From positions 20,550 to 84,549 of the forward strand of contig CAYFMT010000009.1 of assembly GCA_964344305.1 (NCBI GenBank): a stretch of DNA of 64,000 nucleotides. The letters are read 5' to 3'. This DNA is from JABMOV01 sp964344305 (GTDB lineage: Bacteria > Fidelibacterota > Marinisomatia > Marinisomatales > JABMOV01). The notes below the pieces were generated by a model. That model was given only the letters and a program-made list of their open reading frames with translations. It had not been told where the DNA came from and searched no databases. Positions 33,610 to 42,133 of this stretch are shown here, piece after piece (the first letter of the stretch is position 1; each line of letters starts with the position of its first letter). The position numbers and the translations under genes were made by a program.

Positions 33610-35616
33610 ATGGGTCGATTGCATGGCTTCACAAAGCGAGAATTGACACAGGTGTACACATCCATGGCAACGGCACGTTATCTGGATGAAAAAATGCTTA
33701 TCATGCTTCGACAGGGAAAAAGCTTTTTCCACATTGGTTCATCAGGGCATGAAGCTGCGCAGCTGGCAGCAGCCAACACATTCCGTCCGGGGGAAGACTA
33801 CTTCTATCCGTATTACAGGGATGCAGCATTTTGTCTCGGTATAGGAATGACGGCGAGAGAACAACTGCTGTCTTTCTTGGCACGAAAGGATGATCCCAAT
33901 TCCGGGGGACGACAGATGCCCCAGCATTACGGGCACAGGGAATTGAATATTGTCAGTCAATCCAGTTCCACAGGGACGCAGTATTTACAGGCTGTGGGCA
34001 CTGCCATGAAATGCAAGTGGGATGAAACAAAGGATGTGGTCTATGTATCCAGCGGAGAAGGTACCACAAGCCAGGGGGATTTTCATGAAGCGCTGAACTG
34101 GTCCAGTAGAGAAAAACTTCCTGTCATTTTTCATGTACAAAACAATGAGTATGCTATTTCTGTGCATATTTCTGAGCAGACATCCGGTAAATCGGTCTAT
34201 ACCATGGTTGGTGGTTACACAAACCTGGCACGCTTCGATGTAGATGGAACCGATTTTTTTGAAACCCAGATGGCTTTCAAGAAAGCAGTGGACAGGGCAC
34301 GTAAAGGAAAGGGTCCTTCCGTCATCGTGAGCCATGTTGTAAGGTTATTACCCCATTCCTCATCCGATGATCAACGGAAATACCGCGAACACGAAGAGTT
34401 GGAAGAAAACCAGGAAAGGGATCCCATCACCCGTTTCGAGTCCGCCTGCATTGAGGGTGGCGTTTTCACTGAAAAAGAACTGGAAAAATTGAGCAGGGAT
34501 TGCAAACAATCCGTGGATAATGATGCGGATTGGGCCGACGAGCAGGATCATCCTGAGCCGGACACTGCTCTGGATTTTATCCTGGGAGAAAACCCCATTA
34601 CGGAAGAAACAGCCACGAACCCAATCTCTGATAAAATTGTCCTTGTGGATGCCATTAACCATGCCCTGTCAGAAGAGCTGGAGCGAAATGAAAAAATGGT
34701 GATCTATGGTCAGGATGTTGGGGATCCCAAGGGTGGTGTGTTTACCGCAACACGAGGCTTATCCACAAAATATGGACCAAACCGTGTGTTCAATTCACCC
34801 CTGGCGGAGTCATCCATAATCGGTACATCAGTTGGACTGTCATTAGCAGGATACAAACCAGTTGTGGAAATCCAGTTCGGGGATTATATCTGGACATCCA
34901 TGATGCAGATCAGGAATGAACTGGTCACCATGCGGTATCGATCCAACAATCATTGGAAATCACCGGCAGTGGTCCGTGTACCTGTGGGGGGCTACATCCA
35001 TGGTGCCCTGTGTCACAGCCAGTCCATTGATGGGTATTTCATGCATCTTCCGGGAGTCTACATAGCTTATCCTTCCAATGCTGCTGATGCAAAAGGACTT
35101 TTGAAAGCCGCATGTCGCATGGATGATCCGGTACTCTTTTTAGAGCATAAGGGTTTATATCGGCAGGGATATGCTGCCACGCCTGAACCTGATGAGAATT
35201 ATGTGCTCCCCTTTGGAAAGGCAAAGGTCATTCGTGAAGGCGATGCCCTTACAATTATAACCTGGGGCGCCATGGTGCAAAAAACACTGGAATCCATATC
35301 CCGGCTGGATGTGGATGAGGGTGATGTCGAAGTCATTGATATACGAACACTCTTTCCATTGGACATGGGGACCATCAAGGCATCCTTGAGTAAAACAGGA
35401 AAAGCACTGATCGTATATGAGGACAATCTTACAAGCGGACCTGGAGCAGAAATTTCAGCGCGCATTACAGAGGATTGCTTTGAAATGCTGGATGGGCCCG
35501 TAAAACGAGTTGGTGCAAAGGATTGTCCCATAGCATACAACTGGTATTTAGAGGAGCGTATTCTCCCTCAGGTTTCTGAGATTAAACAAGCCATTTTAGA
35601 TTTATTGGAGTATTAG
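33610..35616 (+). CDS. Branched-chain 2-oxoacid dehydrogenase E1, fused alpha and beta subunits
   Basis: The 668-residue protein is a head-to-tail fusion. About 1-330 is E1 alpha, with the thiamine-diphosphate region YVSSGEGTTSQGDFHEALNWSS (G-E/D-G...) and the YAISV...Q loop. About 345-668 is E1 beta: VDAINHALSEEL, VIYGQDVGDPKGGVF, FNSPLAESSIIGTSVGLSLAG, then VIDIRTLFPLD and EDNLTSGPGAE. It decarboxylates a 2-oxoacid and passes the acyl group to lipoyl-E2. Similarity to the oxoisovalerate type (RQMPQHYGHRELNIVSQSSS) favours branched-chain substrates, but a pyruvate role is not excluded. A strong Shine-Dalgarno (AAAGGAG) precedes the ATG, one base after lipB. Confidence 0.93.
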   Translation: MGRLHGFTKRELTQVYTSMATARYLDEKMLIMLRQGKSFFHIGSSGHEAAQLAAANTFRPGEDYFYPYYRDAAFCLGIGMTAREQLLSFLARKDDPNSGGRQMPQHYGHRELNIVSQSSSTGTQYLQAVGTAMKCKWDETKDVVYVSSGEGTTSQGDFHEALNWSSREKLPVIFHVQNNEYAISVHISEQTSGKSVYTMVGGYTNLARFDVDGTDFFETQMAFKKAVDRARKGKGPSVIVSHVVRLLPHSSSDDQRKYREHEELEENQERDPITRFESACIEGGVFTEKELEKLSRDCKQSVDNDADWADEQDHPEPDTALDFILGENPITEETATNPISDKIVLVDAINHALSEELERNEKMVIYGQDVGDPKGGVFTATRGLSTKYGPNRVFNSPLAESSIIGTSVGLSLAGYKPVVEIQFGDYIWTSMMQIRNELVTMRYRSNNHWKSPAVVRVPVGGYIHGALCHSQSIDGYFMHLPGVYIAYPSNAADAKGLLKAACRMDDPVLFLEHKGLYRQGYAATPEPDENYVLPFGKAKVIREGDALTIITWGAMVQKTLESISRLDVDEGDVEVIDIRTLFPLDMGTIKASLSKTGKALIVYEDNLTSGPGAEISARITEDCFEMLDGPVKRVGAKDCPIAYNWYLEERILPQVSEIKQAILDLLEY

Positions 35617-35619
35617 ACG

Positions 35620-36885
35620 ATGAAAGTGGATGTGGTCATGCCAAAGATGGGTGAATCCATCACCGAAGGTACCATTTTAGAGTGGCGTAAGAATGTAGGT
35701 GATTCTGTTCAAAGAGATGAAATCCTGCTTGAAATCGGTACCGATAAGGTGGATTCTGAAATTCCTTCACCGCATGAAGGTATTCTGGTTGAAATCCTTG
35801 CGCAACCCAATGATGTTATTGAGGTAGGTATTCCTATTGCAAGAATTGAAACGGAAGCAAGCCAGGTTGAGCCGGTACAGATACAGGAGGAAGAAACACC
35901 CATCGAAGCAAAACCGGAACCAGTGAAGGAAAAACCAACTCCAAAACCTGAAAAATCAGAGTCGACCACCAAGCGTTTCTACACGCCTGTGGTGATGAAG
36001 ATGGCACAGGAAGCAGGAATAGCCATGTCGGTACTGGAAACCATTCCCGGTTCCGGCCGGAATGGTCGCGTAACGAAAAAAGATATTCAGTCCTATCTGG
36101 ATAGCGGGCCGAAACCATCTGTTCCTGATGCGGTACCAGTACAAACGGAAACGACAGTGACTCCTCCATCCATTCCTGCACAGGGTACACGGGTGGAAAT
36201 GGACCACATGAGAAAGCTTATTGCAGATCATATGCGCACGAGTCTGGATACATCTGCCCATGTTTATGTGGTGACAGAAGTAGATATGACTCCCATCGTG
36301 GATTTTGTCAATCGACAAGGATCAACATTTAAAGCGCGAGAGGGATTCAGCCTGACATATACACCGTTTATAATCGATGCCCTTGTAAAAGCATTGAATC
36401 AATTCCCAGAAGTGAATGCCTCATTAGACGGACATGAGATTGTGTATCATCGGCATATAAATATGGGATTGGCAGTGGCTGTAGAAAAAGGTCTCATGGT
36501 ACCTGCCATTTTCCGATGTGAAGAATTAAACTTCCTCGGCTTATGCAGAAAAGTGTATGATTTGGCAAAACGAACCCGTGATAAACAAATCAATCCCGAT
36601 GAATTGCAGGGCTCCACATTCACCATCACCAATTTTGGTGTGTTTAATGTGACCATGGGGATGCCCATCATCAATCAGCCTAACGTGGCTATTCTGGGCG
36701 TGGGGACCATAAAAAAACGACCCGTTGTGATTGAAACTCCAGAGGGAGATAGTATTGGAATCCGATCCATCATGTATTTGTCACTGGGAATGGATCACCG
36801 ACTAATAGATGGTGCGGGAGGAAGCCGGTTTATCGATGCAGTAAAAAGCAATCTTGAACATATGCCATTGGAAGGACTTATCTGA
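35620..36885 (+). CDS. Dihydrolipoamide acyltransferase E2 of 2-oxoacid dehydrogenase complex
   Basis: The 421-residue protein has three parts. The N-terminal lipoyl domain (about 1-78) has its modified Lys in IGTDKVDSEIPSP (about 43). A Pro/Glu/Lys-rich linker follows. The peripheral subunit-binding domain has FYTPVVMKMAQEAGI...GSGRNGRVTKKDIQSYL (about 122-160), and the catalytic domain (about 190-421) ends with the active-site MDHRLIDGAGGSRFI (about 389). It forms the complex core with the fused E1 and LpdA. It starts three bases after E1 and overlaps the methyltransferase start by one base. Confidence 0.94.
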   Translation: MKVDVVMPKMGESITEGTILEWRKNVGDSVQRDEILLEIGTDKVDSEIPSPHEGILVEILAQPNDVIEVGIPIARIETEASQVEPVQIQEEETPIEAKPEPVKEKPTPKPEKSESTTKRFYTPVVMKMAQEAGIAMSVLETIPGSGRNGRVTKKDIQSYLDSGPKPSVPDAVPVQTETTVTPPSIPAQGTRVEMDHMRKLIADHMRTSLDTSAHVYVVTEVDMTPIVDFVNRQGSTFKAREGFSLTYTPFIIDALVKALNQFPEVNASLDGHEIVYHRHINMGLAVAVEKGLMVPAIFRCEELNFLGLCRKVYDLAKRTRDKQINPDELQGSTFTITNFGVFNVTMGMPIINQPNVAILGVGTIKKRPVVIETPEGDSIGIRSIMYLSLGMDHRLIDGAGGSRFIDAVKSNLEHMPLEGLI

Positions 36886-37706
36886 TGGCGATTGACCATG
36901 TCCTGAAACTTTATTCACAGACGATTCGGTCTCCATATCTCCATTATGGATTCTGGGATAATCCATCGGATATTGTCCTCTCAGAAATTACATTGAATGA
37001 TATTCGAGATGCTCAACAGCGATATATCGAACATCTTTCGGGTTTCATACCTGAAGGTGTAAACACCATTCTGGATGTGGGGTGTGGGATAGGTGGGAAT
37101 ACGGCCTACCTCATGGGGAAAGGATATTCTGTTGAAGCACTGTCTCCAGACTCTTACCAGGAGGATGTTATTCGAGAGAAATTCCAGAACCTCGTTTCAT
37201 TCCATAAGACGACATTTGAAGATTTCCAAACAGACACAACCTACGATTTGATTCTGGAAAGCGAAAGCGCCTGTTACATCAAGATCAGAAAAGGATTTAA
37301 AAAAGCCAGGGAAGTATTGAAACCTGGTGGCTACCTGCTTGCATCGGATTATTTTGTTTTTAATGATCAGGGTGAAAGTCCTCACTTAAAAGCATCTCAT
37401 CCCATGGAGAAATACCTGAGGATTGCACGAGAAGAAGGGTTCACTCTTGAAAGAGAATTTGACCAGACTCTTCATACAGTTCCAACATTGGATGCAGCAC
37501 ACTATTTCGTCCAGCGATTTGCGAAGCCCACCATTGATTATACTATCAACTCAATCGATAGAAAAAAACCGATTCTACTTAAAATTCTGAGATTCTTTTT
37601 TAATCGATATGGAAAGAAAAAACTGGATCAATTGGACCTTATTCGGAGTGATGAATTCAAAAAATATAGACGCTATATGATCTATCTATTTAAGAAGGAA
37701 TCATGA
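36885..37706 (+). CDS. SAM-dependent methyltransferase (class I) inside the lipoate operon
   Basis: The 273-residue protein has the SAM-binding motif I ILDVGCGIGGNTAYLMGKG (about 62-80), VEALSPDSYQ where motif post-I lies, and YDLILESESACYIKIRKGFKKAREVLKPGGYLLASDYFVF. It resembles small-molecule C- or O-methyltransferases of the gamma-tocopherol/sterol/MPBQ type. The tail is basic with an aromatic patch (ILLKILRFFFNRYGKKK), possibly membrane-associated. It overlaps E2 by one base and lipA by four, so it is firmly in the operon, which is odd because no methylation step is known in lipoylation. The substrate is unknown. Confidence 0.82.
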   Translation: MAIDHVLKLYSQTIRSPYLHYGFWDNPSDIVLSEITLNDIRDAQQRYIEHLSGFIPEGVNTILDVGCGIGGNTAYLMGKGYSVEALSPDSYQEDVIREKFQNLVSFHKTTFEDFQTDTTYDLILESESACYIKIRKGFKKAREVLKPGGYLLASDYFVFNDQGESPHLKASHPMEKYLRIAREEGFTLEREFDQTLHTVPTLDAAHYFVQRFAKPTIDYTINSIDRKKPILLKILRFFFNRYGKKKLDQLDLIRSDEFKKYRRYMIYLFKKES

Positions 37707-38560
37707 GCATCCCTGCACACAAACCAAAGATTCGAATTCACCGTGGTCCTGATTACCAGTTTGTTCAGGATATTGTCAGCGATAACAATCTTAACACAGT
37801 GTGTGAGGAGGCACGTTGCCCCAACATCTATGAGTGCTGGAATCGGCGTACTGCAACGATCATGATCCTTGGTGATACCTGCACAAGGGCCTGTGGATTT
37901 TGCTCTGTAAAAACCGGAAAACCGGGAGCGATTGATTCAATGGAGCCTGTCCGAACTGCCATGGCCGTGAAAAAAATGAATCTTCGTCATGTGGTGATAA
38001 CTTCCGTTGATAGAGATGACATAAAGAATGACTATGGATCAGCCATCTGGGCTGAAACTATTCGACAGGTTCATCACCATGCCCCTGACTGCACGGTGGA
38101 AGTTCTGACACCTGATTTCAAAGGGTACAAACCAGCATTGGATAATGTATTCAATGCAAAACCAGATATTTTCAGTCACAATATTGAAACTATTGAACGC
38201 ATCAGCAAAGCCGTTCGATCTCAAGCGGACTGGGGTCGCAGTCTGGATGTATTGCGTTATTCCAGAGATCAAAACCAGCGAACTAAAACCGGTATGATGG
38301 TTGGATTGGGAGAAACAAATGAAGAAATCCTTCAGACCATGAAGCAGGTAGCAGATTTGGGTGTTAAAATTTTTACTATAGGTCAATACCTGCAACCAAC
38401 AAACTGGAATCTACCGGTTAAGCGTTATGTGTCTGATGAGGAGTTTATCATGTACCGGGAAGAAGGGGTAAAAATGGGATTTACTGTTGTGGAATCCGGT
38501 GCCCTGGTACGAAGTTCATATCATGCAGATGAGCAGGCTCGTTTGGCAATGGAATCCTAA
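37703..38560 (+). CDS. lipA: Lipoyl synthase
   Basis: The 285-residue radical SAM enzyme has the auxiliary-cluster motif C-x4-C-x5-C in CEEARCPNIYEC (about 35-46) and the SAM-cluster motif CTRACGFC (about 61-68). FSHNIETIERI and the C-terminal RSSYHADEQA provide the family-specific Ser ligand end. It inserts two sulfur atoms into octanoyl-E2. Together with LipB it completes endogenous lipoate synthesis on E2. It starts four bases before the methyltransferase stop. Confidence 0.96.
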   Translation: MSIPAHKPKIRIHRGPDYQFVQDIVSDNNLNTVCEEARCPNIYECWNRRTATIMILGDTCTRACGFCSVKTGKPGAIDSMEPVRTAMAVKKMNLRHVVITSVDRDDIKNDYGSAIWAETIRQVHHHAPDCTVEVLTPDFKGYKPALDNVFNAKPDIFSHNIETIERISKAVRSQADWGRSLDVLRYSRDQNQRTKTGMMVGLGETNEEILQTMKQVADLGVKIFTIGQYLQPTNWNLPVKRYVSDEEFIMYREEGVKMGFTVVESGALVRSSYHADEQARLAMES

Positions 38561-38575
38561 AGAACAAAGGTAATT

Positions 38576-38893
38576 ATGGAAAAATATAAAACAACGATTT
38601 ATGTCATTATTGTCTTCTGCGGAATATTAACGGCAGCCCTGTCACTCATGGAGCAGGGTGGAGATGATTTGAATATTGTAGTGAGGGATGGTCACACATT
38701 TGTGGACGGTGTTATGGCTCCACACCTATCTGATTTGCCATTTCACGGGGCATATATAGATGATGGTACCTGTTTATCCTGCCATGCAAATGGAAAGGAA
38801 ATTGACCTCATGGGTACCGCTTATGTCGCTCAGAAAATGGCACATGAAAAGAGGGATAATTGCGACCGGTGTCATCACCCAGCAAATCATTAG
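38576..38893 (+). CDS. Small exported or membrane-anchored dihaem c-type cytochrome
   Basis: The 105-residue protein starts with a membrane segment or uncleaved signal (TTIYVIIVFCGILTAALSLM). It has two CXXCH haem-attachment motifs, CLSCH (about 64-68) and CDRCH (about 96-100). A His in LPFHGAYIDD and those in MAHEK and HHPANH could be axial ligands. It should carry electrons in the periplasm, but no redox partner is adjacent. I do not recognise a named subfamily; it resembles the small NapC-independent haem proteins seen as isolated genes in FCB bacteria. It lies 15 bases after lipA. Confidence 0.8.
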   Translation: MEKYKTTIYVIIVFCGILTAALSLMEQGGDDLNIVVRDGHTFVDGVMAPHLSDLPFHGAYIDDGTCLSCHANGKEIDLMGTAYVAQKMAHEKRDNCDRCHHPANH

Positions 38894-38965
38894 ACTGTCA
38901 TATCAGCATACAAAATTGCATGGCATGTTCTTTGTTAACTGGTGTCATGTAAAAAAGGAAAAATT

Positions 38966-41365
38966 ATGAGTGAGAGCGAAAGTCGGAAAACAGTAGACAC
39001 TGAAATTTATCCCGTCATGCCTTTAAGGAATACGGTGTTGTTCCCGCAACAGGTAATTCCAATTTACATTGGTAGAGAAAAATCATTAAAGCTTATCAAT
39101 GATCTGGATCCGGATCATAAATACATCGTGGTTGTGGCCCAGGAAGATGGCACTATTGAAGACCCTAAGCCTGAAGATTTATACTCCTATGGCACACTGG
39201 CTGTCGTGTTAAAAGTGTTTGATATGCCTGATAATAGCAAGTCCGCTATTGTCCAGGGTGTTGAAAGAATTAAGGTACTAACCTACACTTCGAATAAACC
39301 ATATTATAGAGCTGCCATCAAGCGGGTACACGATATTGAGCCAGATGATGACCTCCAGCTTGATGCTCTGGTGAAAAACCTAAAAAACACCTTTAAGGAT
39401 CTTATAGAAGTTGCCCCGAACCTGTCTGAAGAACAGTCAGGGATGCTCTCCAACATACAAAAACCATCCAGAATGGCAGACAGAGCAATTTCTCTCCTGA
39501 CAGTGAGTAATGCAGAAAAGCAGGGAATATTGGAAGAGTTGAATGTGAAGGGTCGGGTAGAGAAATCTATTTCAATTCTAACCAAAGAGATCCAGCGAAT
39601 AAAACTGGGAGAGGAGATCCAGACGGAAGTCCAGGATGAAATCGCCAAATCCCAGCGTGAATACTACCTTCGTGAACAGATGAAGGCCATTAAGAAAGAA
39701 CTTGGTGAAGATGAATCATCTGTAGAATTAAAGGAACTGGAAGAACGGATTGTCAATGCCGGGATGACAGAAGAAGCGGAAGGCGTGGCAAGGAAAGAGC
39801 TGGATAGACTATTACGTATACCAACTCAGTCGCCTGAATACACCGTGGCCCGTACGTACATTGAATGGCTCGCTGATCTACCATGGAGCACATCGTCTGA
39901 AGATCGTGTGGATGTAAAAAAAGCCAAAGACATCCTGGATGAAGATCATTATGGACTGGAGAAAGTAAAAGAACGAATTTTAGAGTACCTTGCTGTAAGG
40001 GATTTAAAACAGAAAAAAGATCCGTCTGGAAAGGTGAAGGGCCCCATTCTTTGTTTTGCAGGACCTCCCGGCGTGGGCAAAACATCCCTGGGGCGCTCAA
40101 TTGCACGGTCCATGGGACGTGAATTCATTCGTCTTAGCCTAGGCGGAGTAAGGGATGAAGCGGAAATACGTGGGCACCGTAGAACCTACATTGGTGCATT
40201 ACCAGGAAGAATCCTTCAATCGCTCAAGAAAGCAGGTACCAACAACCCGGTATTCATGCTGGATGAAATAGATAAACTTGGTGCTGATTTTCGTGGTGAT
40301 CCATCCAGCGCACTCCTGGAGGTTTTGGATCCAGAGCAGAATGATACCTTCAGTGATCATTATCTGGAAGTGGATTTCGATTTAAGCAAAGTCATGTTTA
40401 TCGCCACAGCGAATTACCAGGATCCGATCCCGCCGGCATTAAAGGATAGAATGGAAATCCTTGAATTCTCAGGTTATATCGAGGATGAGAAAATCAACAT
40501 TGCCAAGCGTCACCTGATTCCAAAACAGATAGATGAGAACGGATTGGATGGTAAAGATGTGACGTTTGATGCAACGGCTATCAAGGAATTGATTCGCTCC
40601 TACACGCGTGAGGCTGGTGTGAGGAATCTTGAACGTGAGATTGCCAATACACTCAGAAAAGTTGCCCGTGACAAAGTAGAGAATGAAAAGAAAAAATTCC
40701 GTCTGTCAAAGAAAAGGGTTAATGAATACCTTGGGGCTCCTCGGTTCTATTCTGAGATTGCTGAGCGGGTCACAAAACCTGGTGTGGTAACGGGTCTGGC
40801 CTGGACGGCTGCAGGAGGTGATATCCTGTTTGTGGAAGCATCGAAGATGAAAGGTAAGGGGGGATTGACGCTGACAGGTCAACTGGGTGATGTCATGAAG
40901 GAATCTGCAACAGCGGCACTATCGTATGTCCGGTCTCATGTAGATATCCTTGGAATCGAAGCAGATTTCCATGAGAAAACGGATATCCATGTTCATGTTC
41001 CTGCCGGTGCCATTCCAAAGGATGGTCCATCAGCTGGTGTAAGTATGTTTACGTCTCTGGTGTCACTGCTTACCGGTAACAATGTGCGAGAGAGTGTGGC
41101 CATGACAGGGGAGATCACGTTGCGTGGGAATGTGTTACCCATTGGTGGTGTGAAGGAAAAAGTGACAGCGGCTCATCGTTCAGGAATCAAGATTATCATC
41201 TTGCCTGATCACAATAAAAAAGACCTTGAAGAAATTCCGGATCACATAAAGAAGGATATTGAATTCCATTTCGCCAAGGAAATGATGGATGTAATAGATG
41301 TGGCCATTCCACAGGTAAAATCTGGAAAGAAAAAATCTTCTGGGTCAGGAATCAAAGCATCGTAA
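38966..41365 (+). CDS. lon: ATP-dependent protease Lon
   Basis: The 799-residue protein is a full bacterial-type Lon. The N-terminal substrate domain opens with YPVMPLRNTVLFPQQVIPI. The AAA+ module has Walker A GPPGVGKTS (about 368-376) and Walker B PVFMLDEIDKLG, with the conserved HRRTYIGALPGRI. The Ser-Lys protease dyad lies in PKDGPSAGVSMFT (Ser about 695) and GGVKEKVTAAHRSG (Lys about 738). It degrades damaged and regulatory proteins. The ATG at 38966 after AAGGAA is the right start; an upstream ATG at 38942 would place eight unrelated residues before the conserved N-terminus. The C-terminus is basic (SGKKKSSGSGIKAS). Confidence 0.96.
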   Translation: MSESESRKTVDTEIYPVMPLRNTVLFPQQVIPIYIGREKSLKLINDLDPDHKYIVVVAQEDGTIEDPKPEDLYSYGTLAVVLKVFDMPDNSKSAIVQGVERIKVLTYTSNKPYYRAAIKRVHDIEPDDDLQLDALVKNLKNTFKDLIEVAPNLSEEQSGMLSNIQKPSRMADRAISLLTVSNAEKQGILEELNVKGRVEKSISILTKEIQRIKLGEEIQTEVQDEIAKSQREYYLREQMKAIKKELGEDESSVELKELEERIVNAGMTEEAEGVARKELDRLLRIPTQSPEYTVARTYIEWLADLPWSTSSEDRVDVKKAKDILDEDHYGLEKVKERILEYLAVRDLKQKKDPSGKVKGPILCFAGPPGVGKTSLGRSIARSMGREFIRLSLGGVRDEAEIRGHRRTYIGALPGRILQSLKKAGTNNPVFMLDEIDKLGADFRGDPSSALLEVLDPEQNDTFSDHYLEVDFDLSKVMFIATANYQDPIPPALKDRMEILEFSGYIEDEKINIAKRHLIPKQIDENGLDGKDVTFDATAIKELIRSYTREAGVRNLEREIANTLRKVARDKVENEKKKFRLSKKRVNEYLGAPRFYSEIAERVTKPGVVTGLAWTAAGGDILFVEASKMKGKGGLTLTGQLGDVMKESATAALSYVRSHVDILGIEADFHEKTDIHVHVPAGAIPKDGPSAGVSMFTSLVSLLTGNNVRESVAMTGEITLRGNVLPIGGVKEKVTAAHRSGIKIIILPDHNKKDLEEIPDHIKKDIEFHFAKEMMDVIDVAIPQVKSGKKKSSGSGIKAS

Positions 41366-41393
41366 CTTTCCGCCGCTTTTTTAGACAATAATA

Positions 41394-41524
41394 GGGCGCA
41401 TAGCTTCAATCTTCGTTCCATTTTCATAGGAACTACCTGCCTGCACGGAGACCGTTTCGGCGAAGGCAGGCGATTGACATGCAGTTGGTCAGAGCGTCCC
41501 GACACTACATGTCGGGAATGTCGG
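41394..41524 (+). pseudogene. Broken tRNA-Val copy with inserted repeat and swapped anticodon arm
   Basis: 41394-41405 repeats the first 12 bases of the intact tRNA (GGGCGCATAGCT). An insertion of 76 bases follows (41406-41481) that contains a CCTGCCT...AGGCAGG palindrome. Then come 15 bases identical to the tRNA D arm (CAGTTGGTCAGAGCG, 41482-41496). The 17-base anticodon arm is replaced by a 21-base hairpin with stems TCCCGACA/TGTCGGGA (41497-41517). ATGTCGG (41518-41524) resumes the tRNA, and similarity then stops. It cannot encode a working tRNA. Confidence 0.85.
41436..41470. repeat. CCTGCCT/AGGCAGG palindromic repeat
   Basis: The arms CCTGCCT (41436-41442) and AGGCAGG (41464-41470) enclose GCACGGAGACC...TTCGGCGA. 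This is a copy of the family also seen at 5781-5813. It interrupts the broken upstream tRNA copy. Confidence 0.7.
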
Positions 41525-41547
41525 CCAAGAAATAAGTTTTTTAATAA

Positions 41548-41623
<76 letters not shown>

Positions 41624-41624
<1 letters not shown>

Positions 41625-41866
41625 TGTTTCATGTATATGTATTATTAAGTATATCAACACATCGATTGTATATTGGCCATACTAACAATCTCGAAAGGCG
41701 ACTTAAGGAGCACAACCGAAACAAATCTAAGTCAACCAAAAACCAAGGGCCATGGGAGTTAATTGGGTCAAAAAAGTTTGAAACTCGATCTGAAGCCATG
41801 AAACTTGAGAAGAAGTTGAAATCATTTAAGAACCCTGAAAGGGTTCTTTCTTATATGCAAAAGTAA
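41624..41866 (+). CDS. Small GIY-YIG nuclease starting in the tRNA-Val CCA end
   Basis: The 80-residue protein is a minimal GIY-YIG domain of the YhbQ/UPF0213-like kind: VYVLLSISTHRLYIGHTNNLERRLKEHN contains the GIY-like (YVL) and YIG strands and the catalytic Arg (about 24), and SEAMKLEKKLK contains the catalytic Glu (about 62). Its ATG shares the last A of the tRNA CCA, so transcription must pass through the tRNA. No Shine-Dalgarno is possible outside the tRNA sequence. A decayed second copy follows at 41948, again starting at a tRNA-like CCACCATG end. The arrangement suggests a mobile or homing unit targeted to this tRNA. Confidence 0.88.
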
Positions 41867-41871
41867 TTGAT

Positions 41872-41948
41872 TTGGTGTCAGAGCGTCCCGACATACAATG
41901 TCGGGAATGTCGGTCCCGTACACGAAGTGTCGGGATCTGCGCCCACCA
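41872..41948 (+). pseudogene. Broken tRNA-Val copy with both anticodon and T arms swapped
   Basis: TTGGTGTCAGAGCG (41872-41885) matches the tRNA D arm with a TG insertion. The anticodon arm is replaced by a 21-base hairpin TCCCGACAT/ATGTCGGGA (41886-41906), and ATGTCGG (41907-41913) is identical to the tRNA. The T arm (CAGTTCGAATCTG in the intact gene) is replaced by a second hairpin with stem TCCCG...CGGGA (41914-41935), and TCTGCGCCCACCA (41936-41948) is identical to the tRNA 3' end. The 5' acceptor half is missing. Confidence 0.85.
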
Positions 41949-42098
41949 TGTTTTATCGATGTCTTATTTAGCAGTTCTACACATCGCTTTTATATCGGTC
42001 ATACGAATAATCTTAACGGTTGTTTGTATATTGTTTTCAGGGACCATCAGGAGTTATCTGACCACGATAGTTTCAAGAATTGTTTTTTTGCTTTATAA
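41948..42098 (+). pseudogene. Decayed GIY-YIG nuclease copy
   Basis: After the second CCACCATG the ATG frame meets a stop within eight codons. The +1-shifted frame reads SSTHRFYIGHTNNLNG, closely matching STHRLYIGHTNNLERR of the intact gene at 41624, and then DHQELSDHDSFKN in degenerate form. It has lost its start, its catalytic Arg and its C-terminal half. It confirms that the tRNA-end plus GIY-YIG unit was duplicated. Confidence 0.8.
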
Positions 42099-42133
42099 AA
42101 TAAACATTCAGTATGTTCAAATGAGGTTGTACT

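Noticed and set aside
33610..35616. A sequencing artefact joining E1 alpha and beta
   Set aside because: Fused E1 alpha-beta proteins are known in FCB-type bacteria and the linker is continuous, with no disrupted motif.
41394..41524. A second functional tRNA-Val upstream of the intact one
   Set aside because: The D arm is interrupted by a repeat and the anticodon arm is a different hairpin; no cloverleaf can form.
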